Origin: Pseudomonas typographi
Lineage (GTDB): Bacteria > Pseudomonadota > Gammaproteobacteria > Pseudomonadales > Pseudomonadaceae
Assembly: GCF_014694385.1 (NCBI RefSeq)
Contig: NZ_JAAOCA010000009.1
Span: 62,001-126,000 of the forward strand
DNA: 64,000 nt
Direction: 5' to 3'
Both the position numbers and the translations under genes were made by a program. The notes beneath the pieces were generated by a model. It was not told where the DNA came from. It ran no database searches and saw nothing but the letters and a program-made list of their open reading frames with translations. Of this stretch, positions 25,580 to 34,672 are shown piece after piece; within the stretch, counting starts at the first letter, position 1, and the number at the start of each line of letters is the position of its first letter.

Positions 25580-27217
25580 GTGAACCCGCTCGATAACCCT
25601 TTCTACTACTTGGTGAATTTCCGCTATGTGCTGGCCTGGCTGGGCGAGCGCTATGCCGATGTGCTGGGCACCGATGAGCGCGCTTTCATTGAGTGTTTTA
25701 CCACCTTGCCGGAGCCTTCCCAGGCGCTGCTGGTGCGCCTGGTGATGCGCAAGGGTTCGCTGTACCGCGCCAGCAAGCTGGCCTACCCGGAAATCGGCGA
25801 TATCGCCCAAGCTGCTGCGCCCTTGCTGGCGCTAGGCTGGCTGTGCGACAACGGCCCGGTTTCGCTGCAAGAGCTGTTCGGCGTGCTGGGCAAAGCCGAG
25901 GTGCAGCGCTGTTTCTGTGCCAGCGGGGTGCGTGCCGGCCAACGCAAGGCCGAGCAACTGGCGCAATTGTTACCCCTGTACCCTGAGGCCCAACCGTTCA
26001 AAGCGTGGTGCCCAGGGCTGGATGTGCTGTATCGCGTTACGCTGCGGCCGCTATGCGACCGCTTGCGGCTGATGTTCTTCGGCAACCTCTACCAAGGCTG
26101 GTCGCAGTTCGTGCTGGCCGACCTCGGCCTGCAGCGCTTCGAGCAGGTGGCCTTCGAACCGCAGTCGCGGGCCTTGGCCAGCCGGGGTGACGTGGATGCC
26201 GCCATCGCCTTGCACCAAGCGCGCGAGGCATTGGAGCAGGGTGCGGCACTGGAGGATTTAACCGCCCGGTTGGCCACGGTCCGTACCGATAACCCGTGGT
26301 TGGACCAGCGCCGGGAAAAGCTGATCTACCTGGTCGGCCAGCATTGTGAGCGCCAGGGCTGGTGGGTACAGGCCGAGCAGCATTACCGAACATGCCGCTA
26401 CCCCGGCGCGCGTTGGCGCTTGTTACGGGTACTGGAGCGCAGTGGCCGGGTGGCGGAGGCCTGGGCATTGTGGCAACACGCCAACGCTGCGCCGGAAAGC
26501 CCCGCCGAGGCCCAAGCGCTGCCCAGGGCGCTGCCGCGCCTGCAGCGCGCGCTGGGCCTGCCGCCGCAACGGGCGCGGCGCGCGCCGGGCCCGCAACGGC
26601 TCGACCTGTGCCTGCCCCGTGGCGGCAGCGTCGAGGCGGCGGTGTGCCAGGCCCTGGCTGAGGATGGCGCACCGGTGCTGTACCTGGAAAACGCCCTGTT
26701 CAATTCGCTGTTCGGCCTGCTGTGCTGGCCGGCGATTTTCGCGGCGCTGCCCGGGGCCTTCTTCCACCCGTTCCAGCACGCGCCGGCCGACCTGCACCAG
26801 CCGGGGTTCCACAGCCGCCGCCAGGCCCTGTTCGAGGCGTGCCTGGCCGAGTTGGACGACGGCCAGTACCGCACCAGTATCCGCGAACGCTTTGCCAGCA
26901 AATATGGGCTGGCCAGCCCGTTCGTGTTCTGGGGCGCATTGAGCGAGCCGCTGCTCGACCTGGCCTTGGCGTGTATTCCCGCCCAACACCTGAAGCTGTG
27001 CTTTGCCCGCCTGCTCGAAGACCCGAAGGCCAACCGCGCCGGGCTGCCAGACTTGGTGCAGTTCTGGCCGGCCGAGGGCCGCTACCGGATGATCGAGGTC
27101 AAAGGCCCCGGCGACCGGTTACAAGACAACCAATTGCGTTGGATGGCGTACTTCGCCGAGCACGGCCTGCCGGTGCAGGTGTGCCATGTGACCTGGCAGG
27201 CCGGGGCCCTGGCATGA
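25580..27217 (+). CDS. FAN1-type structure-specific nuclease (VRR-NUC domain)
   Basis: DNA repair nuclease of 545 residues resembling bacterial FAN1, a 5' flap endonuclease able to incise interstrand crosslinks. The C-terminal VRR-NUC domain shows the catalytic pattern PD (D491 in AGLPDLVQFWP), E506 and K508 in MIEVKGPGDRLQDNQLRWM. The central part is the helical SAP/TPR-like region. The GTG at 25580 has AGGA upstream and follows the LexA box at the right distance; longer in-frame reading to 25025 runs antisense through the HAD gene and is rejected. It overlaps the helicase gene by ATGA. The nuclease family is secure; its in vivo substrate here is inferred. Confidence 0.88.
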   Translation: MNPLDNPFYYLVNFRYVLAWLGERYADVLGTDERAFIECFTTLPEPSQALLVRLVMRKGSLYRASKLAYPEIGDIAQAAAPLLALGWLCDNGPVSLQELFGVLGKAEVQRCFCASGVRAGQRKAEQLAQLLPLYPEAQPFKAWCPGLDVLYRVTLRPLCDRLRLMFFGNLYQGWSQFVLADLGLQRFEQVAFEPQSRALASRGDVDAAIALHQAREALEQGAALEDLTARLATVRTDNPWLDQRREKLIYLVGQHCERQGWWVQAEQHYRTCRYPGARWRLLRVLERSGRVAEAWALWQHANAAPESPAEAQALPRALPRLQRALGLPPQRARRAPGPQRLDLCLPRGGSVEAAVCQALAEDGAPVLYLENALFNSLFGLLCWPAIFAALPGAFFHPFQHAPADLHQPGFHSRRQALFEACLAELDDGQYRTSIRERFASKYGLASPFVFWGALSEPLLDLALACIPAQHLKLCFARLLEDPKANRAGLPDLVQFWPAEGRYRMIEVKGPGDRLQDNQLRWMAYFAEHGLPVQVCHVTWQAGALA

Positions 27218-29538
27218 GCTACCGTGTGGCCGTGCGTGCCCTGTGCGAATTCACCGCGCGCCGTGGCGACCTCGACCTGCGCTTCACCCCCTCGCCCAGC
27301 GCGCTGGAAGGCATCAACGGCCACCGGCGGGTGGCCAGCGGCCGCGGGCCGGCCTACGAGGCCGAAGTGGCCCTCGAAGGCCACTACCAGGACTTGCACG
27401 TGCGCGGGCGCGCCGACGGCTTCGATGCCGCGCGCCAGTGCTTGGAGGAAGTGAAAACCCACCGTGGCGACCTCAGCCGCCAACCGACTAACCATCGGGC
27501 GCTGCATTGGGCGCAGGCGCGGGTATACGCCTGGCTGTTGTGCCAGCAGCGCGGGCTCGAACAACTGACCGTGGCGTTGGTGTACCTCGACATAGACACC
27601 CAACGCCAAACGCGCTTCGAGGAGCGCCTGCTGGCTGGGGAACTGCACGCGTTCTTTACCGCGCAGTGCGAATGCTTCCTGGGCTGGGCACGCCAGCAGG
27701 CCGCGCATTTGCAGGTGCGGCAGGCGGCCTTGGCCGCCCTGGCGTTCCCGCCGGGGCGCTTTCGGCCGGGGCAGCGGGCATTGGCCGAAAGTGTTTACAA
27801 GGCCATGATGACCGGGCGCTGCCTGTTGGCCCAGGCGCCCACCGGTATTGGCAAAACCCTGGGCGCGGTGTTCCCCGCCCTCAAGGCCATGGCGCCGCCG
27901 GATAACAAGGCGCCGCTCGACAAACTGTTGTTTCTCACCGCCAAAACCCCAGGCCGCGCCCTGGCCTTGCACGCCCTTGGCCAGGTTCGCGCGCAGGCCC
28001 CAAGCCTGCGGGTACTGGAACTGATCGCCCGCGACAAAGCCTGTGAATACCCAGGCCAAGCGTGCCACGGTGATAGTTGCCCATTGGCGCAGGGGTTCTA
28101 CGACCGCCTGCCGGCCGCGCGCCAGGCCGCCGCCGACGCGGCGTGGCTGGGCCAGGCAGCACTGCGCCAGATTGCCCGGGCGCACACGCTGTGCCCCTAT
28201 TATCTGGCCCAGGAAATGGCGCGCTGGGCCGATGTCATCGTGGCGGACTACAACTATTGGTTCGACCTCGGCGGCTGGCTGTTCGGGCTGGCCCAGGCGC
28301 AGGAATGGCGCACCGGGGTGTTGGTGGATGAAGCGCACAACTTGGTGGAACGCGGCCGCGACATGTACAGCGCCGAGCTGGACCAACGCTGCCTGGCGCC
28401 GCTGCGCCAGGCACCGCTGCCGGGGCTGGCAGCACCGCTGAAGCGCCTGGGGCACCAATGGAATGCGCTCAACGCCGCGCAAGCCGGGCCCTATCAGGCC
28501 GGTGCCGAGCCGCCCGTCGCCTGGCTGGTGGCACTGCAGCGCTGCGTGGCGGCGATCGGCGAGCGCCTGAACGAAGCGCCGCACAGCGTGACCGGCCCGT
28601 GGCTGGAGTTCTACTTTCAGGCGCTGCACTGCTTGCGCATTGCCGAGCTGTTCGGTGCCGGGCATGTGTTCGACAGCCACCTGCAGGGCCAGGGGCGCCA
28701 GCGCTATTCACGGCTGTGCTTGCGCAACCTGGTGCCGGCCGCGCAGTTGGCGCCGCGTATGGCGGCGGCGCACAGCGCGGTGTTGTTTTCGGCCACACTG
28801 AGCCCGCAACGGTACTTCCTCGACCTGCTCGGCATGCCAGCGAACAGCGCGTGGCTGGATGTGCCATCACCCTTTGCCGCCGAGCAGCTCGATGTACGCC
28901 TGGCCGGCCATGTGAGCACCCGCTTTCGCCAGCGTGGCGGGTCGTTGGCCGCCTTGGCCCAGGTGCTGGCCGAGCAGTATCGCGCGCGCCCTGGCAATTA
29001 CCTGGCGTTCTTCAGCAGTTTCGATTACCTGCAACAAGCCCTCGCCGCGCTGGCCGCCCAAGCGCCCGGGATACCGGTGTGGGCACAGGCCCGGCAGATG
29101 AACGAGGCCGAGCGCGAAGCGTTCGTTGCACGCTTCGAGGAAGGCGGCCAGGGTATCGGTTTCGCCGTGTTGGGTGGGGCCTTTGGCGAAGGTATCGACC
29201 TGCCCGGGGCGCGCTTGATCGGCGCTTTCGTGGCCACTTTGGGCTTGGCGCAATTGAACCCGGTCAATGAGCAGCGCCGTTTGCGCCTGCAACAGTTGTT
29301 CGCCGCTGGCTACGACTACGCTTACTTGTACCCGGGCTTGCATAAGGTGGTGCAAGCCGCTGGCCGGGTCATTCGCAGCGAAGCCGACCGCGGCGTGGTG
29401 GTGCTGATCGACGACCGTTTCGCCGAGCCACGGGTGCAGGCCCTGTTGCCGCGCTGGTGGCCGGCTGCCCAGCCATGCGCGGTGCTGCCGTTGGCGTTGC
29501 CTGGGCAAACGCTGCCGTTACTGTTGCCTGAGCACTGA
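27214..29538 (+). CDS. XPD/DinG-type Fe-S DNA helicase with N-terminal PD-(D/E)XK nuclease domain
   Basis: A 774-residue SF2 helicase. Residues 1-150 form a RecB/Cas4-like nuclease region with the D68 (GRADGFD) and E79-x-K81 (LEEVKTH) catalytic pattern. The helicase core starts at about 180: Walker A APTGIGKT (208-215), an Fe-S domain with four cysteines C277, C284, C289 and C327, and DEAH at 372-375. Motif VI-like GRVIRSEADRG is near the C-terminus. It is translationally coupled to the FAN1 gene (ATGA overlap) under a LexA box. The two probably act together on crosslinked or flapped DNA. It is not canonical DinG, which lacks this nuclease domain. Confidence 0.88.
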   Translation: MSYRVAVRALCEFTARRGDLDLRFTPSPSALEGINGHRRVASGRGPAYEAEVALEGHYQDLHVRGRADGFDAARQCLEEVKTHRGDLSRQPTNHRALHWAQARVYAWLLCQQRGLEQLTVALVYLDIDTQRQTRFEERLLAGELHAFFTAQCECFLGWARQQAAHLQVRQAALAALAFPPGRFRPGQRALAESVYKAMMTGRCLLAQAPTGIGKTLGAVFPALKAMAPPDNKAPLDKLLFLTAKTPGRALALHALGQVRAQAPSLRVLELIARDKACEYPGQACHGDSCPLAQGFYDRLPAARQAAADAAWLGQAALRQIARAHTLCPYYLAQEMARWADVIVADYNYWFDLGGWLFGLAQAQEWRTGVLVDEAHNLVERGRDMYSAELDQRCLAPLRQAPLPGLAAPLKRLGHQWNALNAAQAGPYQAGAEPPVAWLVALQRCVAAIGERLNEAPHSVTGPWLEFYFQALHCLRIAELFGAGHVFDSHLQGQGRQRYSRLCLRNLVPAAQLAPRMAAAHSAVLFSATLSPQRYFLDLLGMPANSAWLDVPSPFAAEQLDVRLAGHVSTRFRQRGGSLAALAQVLAEQYRARPGNYLAFFSSFDYLQQALAALAAQAPGIPVWAQARQMNEAEREAFVARFEEGGQGIGFAVLGGAFGEGIDLPGARLIGAFVATLGLAQLNPVNEQRRLRLQQLFAAGYDYAYLYPGLHKVVQAAGRVIRSEADRGVVVLIDDRFAEPRVQALLPRWWPAAQPCAVLPLALPGQTLPLLLPEH

Positions 29539-29616
29539 ACGCCGGCCGTCGCCAACCGGTCCAAGCCCCAGTAAACTCAAGGGCTTTCGATAGCCCCTCA
29601 TCTTTCGAGGTTTTGC

Positions 29617-31257
29617 ATGACGCACCATCCTTTGGCCGGCAGGCCCGCCCCTGCCGAAATGCTGGTCGACATCCCCAAGTTGGTCAGCGCGTACTACACC
29701 GGCCGCCCAGACCCTGCGGTGGCCAGCCATCGGGTGGCCTTCGGCACCTCCGGGCACCGTGGCTGCTCGTTCGATAACAGCTTCAACGAGGCGCAGGTGT
29801 TGGCCATCAGCCAGGCGATTTGCCTATACCGGCAAACCCAGGGCATCGATGGGCCGTTGTTCCTCGGCCTCGACACCCACGCGCTGTCGACCCCGGCCGG
29901 CACCACCGCGCTGGAGGTGTTCGCCGCCAACGGTGTAGAGGTGATGCTGGCCACCGATGACGAGTACACCCCCACGCCGGCGGTGTCCCATGCCATTCTT
30001 TGCTACAACCAGGGCCGCAGTGCGCACCTGGCCGATGGTGTGGTCATCACGCCGTCGCACAACCCGCCGCAAAGCGGTGGCTACAAGTACAACCCGCCCA
30101 ATGGTGGCCCGGCCGACAGCGACGTGACCCAGTGGATCGAAGCCAAGGCCAACGCGCTGCTTGAGGCTGGCCTGAAGGCGGTCAAGCGCATGCCCTATGA
30201 CCAGGCGCTGAAGGCCGCCACCACCCATCGGCACGATTACCTGAACCGTTACGTCGAAGACTTGGCCAATGTCATCGACCTGGCGGCCATCCGCGACTCG
30301 GGCCTGCGCCTGGGCGTGGACCCACTGGGCGGCGCGGGCGTGCGCTACTGGCCGGCCATCGCCGAGCGCTATGGGCTGAACCTGGAGGTGGTCAACCGCC
30401 ACGTGGACCCTACGTTCCGCTTCATGACCGTAGACTGGGACGGGCAGATCCGCATGGACCCTTCGTCGGCCGATGCCATGCAGGGGCTGTTGGCGCTCAA
30501 AGACCGCTTCGACGTGGCTTTTGCCTGTGACCCGGACCACGACCGGCATGGCATCGTCACCCCCCAGGGGGGGCTGCTGTCGCCCAACAACTATTTGGCC
30601 GTGATGGTCGATTACCTGTACCAGAACCGCCCGCAATGGCGCGCCACCGCCGCAGTGGGCAAAACCGTGGTCAGCAGTGCCCTGATCGACCGCGTGGCCG
30701 CGCGCCTGGGCCGCAAGCTGTTCGAAGTGCCGGTGGGCTTTAAGTACTTCGCCCAGGGCTTGTTCGATGGCAGCCTCGGTTTCGGCGGCGAAGAAAGCGC
30801 CGGGGCATCGTTCTTGCGCCAGGATGGTGGCGTATGGACCACCGACAAAGACGGTTTGATCCCCTCGCTGCTAGCGGCCGAGATCACCGCCAAAACCGGC
30901 AAAAACCCGTACCTGCGCTACCGCGACCTGGCCGCCGAGTTGGGCGAGCCGTTTGCCACCCGGGTGGACGCCAAGGCGGATGCACAGCAGAAGGCCGCCT
31001 TGAGCAAGCTCTCGGCCGAGCAGGTCAGCTCCACGGAGCTGGCGGGCGAGCCGATCGAAGCCGTGCTCAGTCGCGCCCCGGGTAACGATCAGGCCATTGG
31101 CGGGCTTAAGGTGGTCACCGCCAATGGTTGGTTCGCCGCACGGCCGTCGGGCACTGAAGCTATCTACAAAATCTACGCCGAAAGCTTTATCGACCCGGCA
31201 CACTTGCAGCGCCTGGTAGGCGAAGCACAGGCATTGGTAGACAAGGCCATTTCCTGA
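29617..31257 (+). CDS. pgm: Phosphoglucomutase (alpha-D-glucose phosphate-specific)
   Basis: Cytosolic enzyme that interconverts glucose-1-phosphate and glucose-6-phosphate. The length of 546 residues fits Pgm. The phosphoserine loop is [16 protein letters not shown] near 143-158; the metal-binding loop is [10 protein letters not shown] near 305; the sugar loop is [10 protein letters not shown] near 389; the phosphate loop includes [11 protein letters not shown] near 507. GAGG precedes the ATG. It is physically close to DNA repair genes but metabolically joins galU (38469) through glucose-1-phosphate. Assignment is secure. Confidence 0.95.
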   Translation: MTHHPLAGRPAPAEMLVDIPKLVSAYYTGRPDPAVASHRVAFGTSGHRGCSFDNSFNEAQVLAISQAICLYRQTQGIDGPLFLGLDTHALSTPAGTTALEVFAANGVEVMLATDDEYTPTPAVSHAILCYNQGRSAHLADGVVITPSHNPPQSGGYKYNPPNGGPADSDVTQWIEAKANALLEAGLKAVKRMPYDQALKAATTHRHDYLNRYVEDLANVIDLAAIRDSGLRLGVDPLGGAGVRYWPAIAERYGLNLEVVNRHVDPTFRFMTVDWDGQIRMDPSSADAMQGLLALKDRFDVAFACDPDHDRHGIVTPQGGLLSPNNYLAVMVDYLYQNRPQWRATAAVGKTVVSSALIDRVAARLGRKLFEVPVGFKYFAQGLFDGSLGFGGEESAGASFLRQDGGVWTTDKDGLIPSLLAAEITAKTGKNPYLRYRDLAAELGEPFATRVDAKADAQQKAALSKLSAEQVSSTELAGEPIEAVLSRAPGNDQAIGGLKVVTANGWFAARPSGTEAIYKIYAESFIDPAHLQRLVGEAQALVDKAIS

Positions 31258-31258
31258 G

Positions 31259-31321
31259 CCTGCCTGGGCTGGACCCGGCGCGCCGTTCAGGCGAAGATGC
31301 CGGGCCATTCACCCAGGCAGG
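31259..31321 (+). other. Inverted repeat between pgm and the UvrD-like helicase gene
   Basis: CCTGCCTGGG (31259-31268) is a perfect inverted repeat of CCCAGGCAGG (31312-31321), with CCCGG/CCGGG nested inside. The right arm runs into the AGGAGG ribosome site (31319-31324) of the helicase gene, so folding would partly hide it. It could limit translation or act as an end structure for pgm mRNA. No T-run follows. Confidence 0.4.
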
Positions 31322-31328
31322 AGGTTGT

Positions 31329-33668
31329 GTGCCACGCCGTTCCACCGAGCCAGCCGCCAAAGGCTGGCTGCAGCGCCTGAAAGCCTACGTGGGCGAGCTG
31401 CGTGAAATCACCGCCGTGTATAACGGCAAACCGCGGCCGCCGGCAGCGGCGCCCCCGCCGACCAAGCGCCGCAGCAAGGCAAAAAACAACCCCGAACGCG
31501 AAGCCGACCGCACCCCCGCGCCCGCCCGCGAAGGGCGCTTGCCGATCAGCGCGGCGATACGCAAGCAGATGAAAGCCGATGCCGCCCGCCTGTTGCCCGC
31601 GCATCAACAGCCCAGCGCCGCGCAATGGCGCATGGTCTTCAGTGACGCCCAGGCGACCTGCGTGGCGGCGGGGGCCGGGGCCGGCAAGTCGGCGTCGTTG
31701 GTGCTGCGTGTGGTGCTGTTGGTGCAGTACCTGCAAGTGCCGCTGGAGCACATCAGCGTGGTGACCTTCACCCGTGAATCGCGCAAGGACGTGCTCGCCC
31801 GCTTGGTCAGCACTCTGGCGCTGTGGGGTCGGCACCTCTCCGAGCGGCAGGCCCGGGAGGTGGTACGCACCTTCCATTCGCGGCTGCTCGGTTGGGCCCA
31901 GGGGCTGCCGGGGCAGGGCGCCTTGAAGGCGTTCGAAACCGTCGGCCAGGGTGGCGCCGCAGACCCAGACGAGCCGCCCTTTGCATTGGCGCTGAACCTG
32001 CAGCAGCGAGAGCTGTTCAACGGTGCCTACCAAGGGTTGGCGGCGGCGGACCCTCACTTCGCCAGCCTGATCGAGGCTTTGCGCCGCCAAGCGTTACACT
32101 TGCCGCGCCTGGGCACGGACCACCCCGACGTGCGCAAGCGCGCTGCCGTAATGGCCCTGGCAGCCAAGCGCGACGAGGCGCTGTGCCAGAGCGTGGAAGC
32201 GTTATGGCGGGCCGCCGGGGCATGGCCGTTGGCCGAGGTCGAGGCTAAGCTTGAACCGCTGCCATTGCGCGGGTTGCCGTTTTACTGCCATGGCTACCAC
32301 CCGCGCTTGCAGGCCTGGGTAATCCTTGGGGTAGACCCGCGCGAAGGCCAAGACGTGCGCCGCGCCCAGGCCGAACTGCCACTGGCGGCCGAAGTCGCGG
32401 TCAAGCGCACGCTGTTCCAAGCCTTTTGCGAGCAGCCGGTGATCTGGCTAGGCACTTATGCCGCGGCCAAGGCACTGGGCCAGGCTGCCGAGGCGGGCGT
32501 TAGCTGTGGCCCGGGGTTGGAATACTGCCTGCACGGTGAGCGCAAGGCATTGCCACTGCTGGACGCCTTCCACGAGGTAGGCGGGTTCATTGAAAACCTA
32601 GGCCTGCCGGTGGCTGGCGCCATCGAGCAGGCCGGGCTGGCCGCTGAGGGGCCAGATGCGCTGTTCTTCCAGGCGTTGGCGCGGTTCTGGCCGGTGCTGC
32701 AAGCTCACTTGCAGGCCCAGCAACCGCCTCTGATGACCTATAACCGCCTATTCATGTCGTTCAGCGAGCAGGGGGGGCAGCGCTTGCGGGAGCTTGACAC
32801 CGCGCAACTTGAGCGCTTTAGCCATGTGCTGGTCGATGAGTTCCAAGACGTGTCGCCGCTGATCGTCAATTGGTTAAAAGCGCTACAGGCCGAGCGCACC
32901 CGGCGCACCCTGGCGCCGGGGTCGTTGCTGTGCGTAGGCGACGACTGGCAATCGATCTACGGGTGGCGCGGCAGTAGCCCGCGGTTTTTCCTCGAATTCG
33001 AACACGTGTTCAGTGCCGCGGCCCATGCCCGGGTGACCCTGCGTGACAACTATCGCAGCCAGCAGGGGGTTATCGACGCCGCCGAGCACGTGATCAAGGG
33101 TACGCGCAGCCTCAAGGGTAAAAAGGGCCGTGCCGTGGGCGGGCGCCCGGTACAACCGGTTCATGTGTTGGAACGCGACGATGCCAGGTTGCTCGAACGG
33201 GTGCAGGCGCACCAAGCGCAGGGCCAGAGTATCTTGGTGCTGTACCGCAAGGGCGCCGAACGCGCCGGCTTGGCCAAACTACTCCAAGCGCCATTGGCCG
33301 CGGCCAAGCAGGCGGGGCAGGGCGCTGCGATTCGCTTGATGACGTACCACAGCGCCAAGGGCCTTGAAGCCGATGCGGTGTTCCTGCTAGGTGACTGCCA
33401 ATACCTGGGCAGTTGCGCCTATCGCAATACGCTGTACCGCTTGGCAGGCCTCGCCGAACCCGAAGCGCTGGCACCCTATGACGACGCTCAGGGCGAAGAA
33501 GCCCTGCGCCTGGCCTATGTCGCCATCACCCGGGCGCGGCAGCATTGTTATTGGTTCGTCGAGCCCCCAAGCGATGGCACGGCCTTGCGGGCGTCGGCGA
33601 AGGTAGCCGGTAGCAAGGGGGTGTTCCTCGACCAGCGCGGCCAGATTTACCGGGAAACGCCGAACTAG
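31329..33668 (+). CDS. UvrD/Rep-family SF1 DNA helicase
   Basis: A 779-residue SF1A helicase. Motifs in order: Walker A AGAGAGKS (about 115), VVTFTRESRKDVL (Ia), LVDEFQDVSPL (Walker B, about 500), GDDWQSIYGWRGS (III), LRDNYRSQQGVIDAA (IV), MTYHSAKGLEADAVFLLGD (V) and LAYVAITRARQH (VI). All are intact. A Pro/Lys-rich linker (residues 30-70) precedes the core. The start is GTG with AGGAGG upstream. Between Walker A and B there is an insertion of about 350 residues, longer than in UvrD, so it is better called UvrD-like (possibly helicase-IV-like). Its role in repair or restart is inferred. Confidence 0.86.
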   Translation: MPRRSTEPAAKGWLQRLKAYVGELREITAVYNGKPRPPAAAPPPTKRRSKAKNNPEREADRTPAPAREGRLPISAAIRKQMKADAARLLPAHQQPSAAQWRMVFSDAQATCVAAGAGAGKSASLVLRVVLLVQYLQVPLEHISVVTFTRESRKDVLARLVSTLALWGRHLSERQAREVVRTFHSRLLGWAQGLPGQGALKAFETVGQGGAADPDEPPFALALNLQQRELFNGAYQGLAAADPHFASLIEALRRQALHLPRLGTDHPDVRKRAAVMALAAKRDEALCQSVEALWRAAGAWPLAEVEAKLEPLPLRGLPFYCHGYHPRLQAWVILGVDPREGQDVRRAQAELPLAAEVAVKRTLFQAFCEQPVIWLGTYAAAKALGQAAEAGVSCGPGLEYCLHGERKALPLLDAFHEVGGFIENLGLPVAGAIEQAGLAAEGPDALFFQALARFWPVLQAHLQAQQPPLMTYNRLFMSFSEQGGQRLRELDTAQLERFSHVLVDEFQDVSPLIVNWLKALQAERTRRTLAPGSLLCVGDDWQSIYGWRGSSPRFFLEFEHVFSAAAHARVTLRDNYRSQQGVIDAAEHVIKGTRSLKGKKGRAVGGRPVQPVHVLERDDARLLERVQAHQAQGQSILVLYRKGAERAGLAKLLQAPLAAAKQAGQGAAIRLMTYHSAKGLEADAVFLLGDCQYLGSCAYRNTLYRLAGLAEPEALAPYDDAQGEEALRLAYVAITRARQHCYWFVEPPSDGTALRASAKVAGSKGVFLDQRGQIYRETPN

Positions 33669-33759
33669 TGGGGGGCAGAGGTTGATGGCGCCATTGGCCG
33701 CTGTCAGTTTTTCGTAATGCTCGCGTCACCTCCTTGAGGGCGCGCTTTCTTTACCGTGG

Positions 33760-33783
33760 CCACTCCCAGACTTGTTGGAGTGG
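33760..33783 (+). other. Ribosome-site hairpin in front of the exported hydrolase gene
   Basis: CCACTCC (33760-33766) pairs with GGAGTGG (33777-33783) across a ten-base loop. The right arm contains the ribosome site GGAG of the gene starting at 33790. Such a stem could act as a temperature- or factor-dependent translational block. Confidence 0.4.
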
Positions 33784-33789
33784 TAAACC

Positions 33790-34587
33790 ATGAAGATTCA
33801 CACAACCCTTGCCATTGCACTTTCGGCCGCCGCCTTGTCTCTTCTCAGCATCCCAGCGGTGCAGGCTCAGGATGCGGCAACGGCCAGTGCCGGGCCAATC
33901 AAGAACGTCGTGCTGGTGCACGGCCTCTACGCCGATGCCTCCAGTTGGGCGAAGGTCATCCCGCTGTTGCAAGCCAAGGGCCTGCACGTGACGGCCGTGC
34001 AAAACCCGACCACGTCGCTGGATGCCGATGTCGACGCGGTCAAGCGGGCGCTAGCGATGCAGGATGGGCCAACCGTTTTGGTAGCGCACTCCTACGCCGG
34101 CATGGTCATCAGCCAGGCAGGTGATGACCCTAAGGTGAAAGGATTGGTGTATGTCGCCGCTCGCGCCCCGGATGCGGGCGAGGATTACCCGGCCCTGACC
34201 AAGAAGTTCGCCCCGGCGCCTGCCTCCGGGGGCTTACAATGGTCGGCTGACGGCTATGGCATGCTGTCGGAGCAGGCGTTCCTGCACGACTTTGCGGGGG
34301 ACCTTCCTCAGCAGGAGGCTGAAGTCTACTTTGCCGTTCAGCAACCCGTCGGCAAGCCCGTCACCACGGCGAAGACCTCGGTAGCGGCGTGGCACGACAA
34401 ACCGACCTGGTACGCCGTATCGACCGAAGACCGCACTATCAACCCGGACCTCGAACGGTTCATGGCCCAGCGAATGAAGGCGCACACCGTCGAAATCGCC
34501 GCCAGCCATGTGTCGCTGCTTTCCCAACCCGAGAAAATCGCCAACCTGATTCTACAAGCTACCCACGCGACGGAGCCGCAGCAATAG
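33790..34587 (+). CDS. Exported alpha/beta hydrolase (esterase-like)
   Basis: Periplasmic or secreted hydrolase of 265 residues. A signal peptide (about 1-26, ending AVQA) precedes an alpha/beta-hydrolase domain with the oxyanion motif VLVHGLYADASSW (41-53) and nucleophile S101 in VAHSYAGMV. A late His (ASHVSLLSQPE) completes the likely triad. It resembles EstC-like esterases found beside two-component systems. A terminator follows at 34596, so it is a single-gene unit. The substrate is unknown. Confidence 0.88.
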   Translation: MKIHTTLAIALSAAALSLLSIPAVQAQDAATASAGPIKNVVLVHGLYADASSWAKVIPLLQAKGLHVTAVQNPTTSLDADVDAVKRALAMQDGPTVLVAHSYAGMVISQAGDDPKVKGLVYVAARAPDAGEDYPALTKKFAPAPASGGLQWSADGYGMLSEQAFLHDFAGDLPQQEAEVYFAVQQPVGKPVTTAKTSVAAWHDKPTWYAVSTEDRTINPDLERFMAQRMKAHTVEIAASHVSLLSQPEKIANLILQATHATEPQQ

Positions 34588-34595
34588 CTAACATA

Positions 34596-34641
34596 GGCGT
34601 AACGGTCGAATGGGGTGCCTGGCGTTACGCCCCTATTTTTT
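34596..34641 (+). terminator. Rho-independent terminator after the exported hydrolase gene
   Basis: GGCGTAACG (34596-34604) pairs with CGTTACGCC (34623-34631), followed by CCTATTTTTT. The stem is nine base pairs with an 18-base loop. It separates the hydrolase gene from the response regulator. Confidence 0.7.
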
Positions 34642-34672
34642 GCTGGATTACCGAGGTTTGGGCCTTGCCGCC

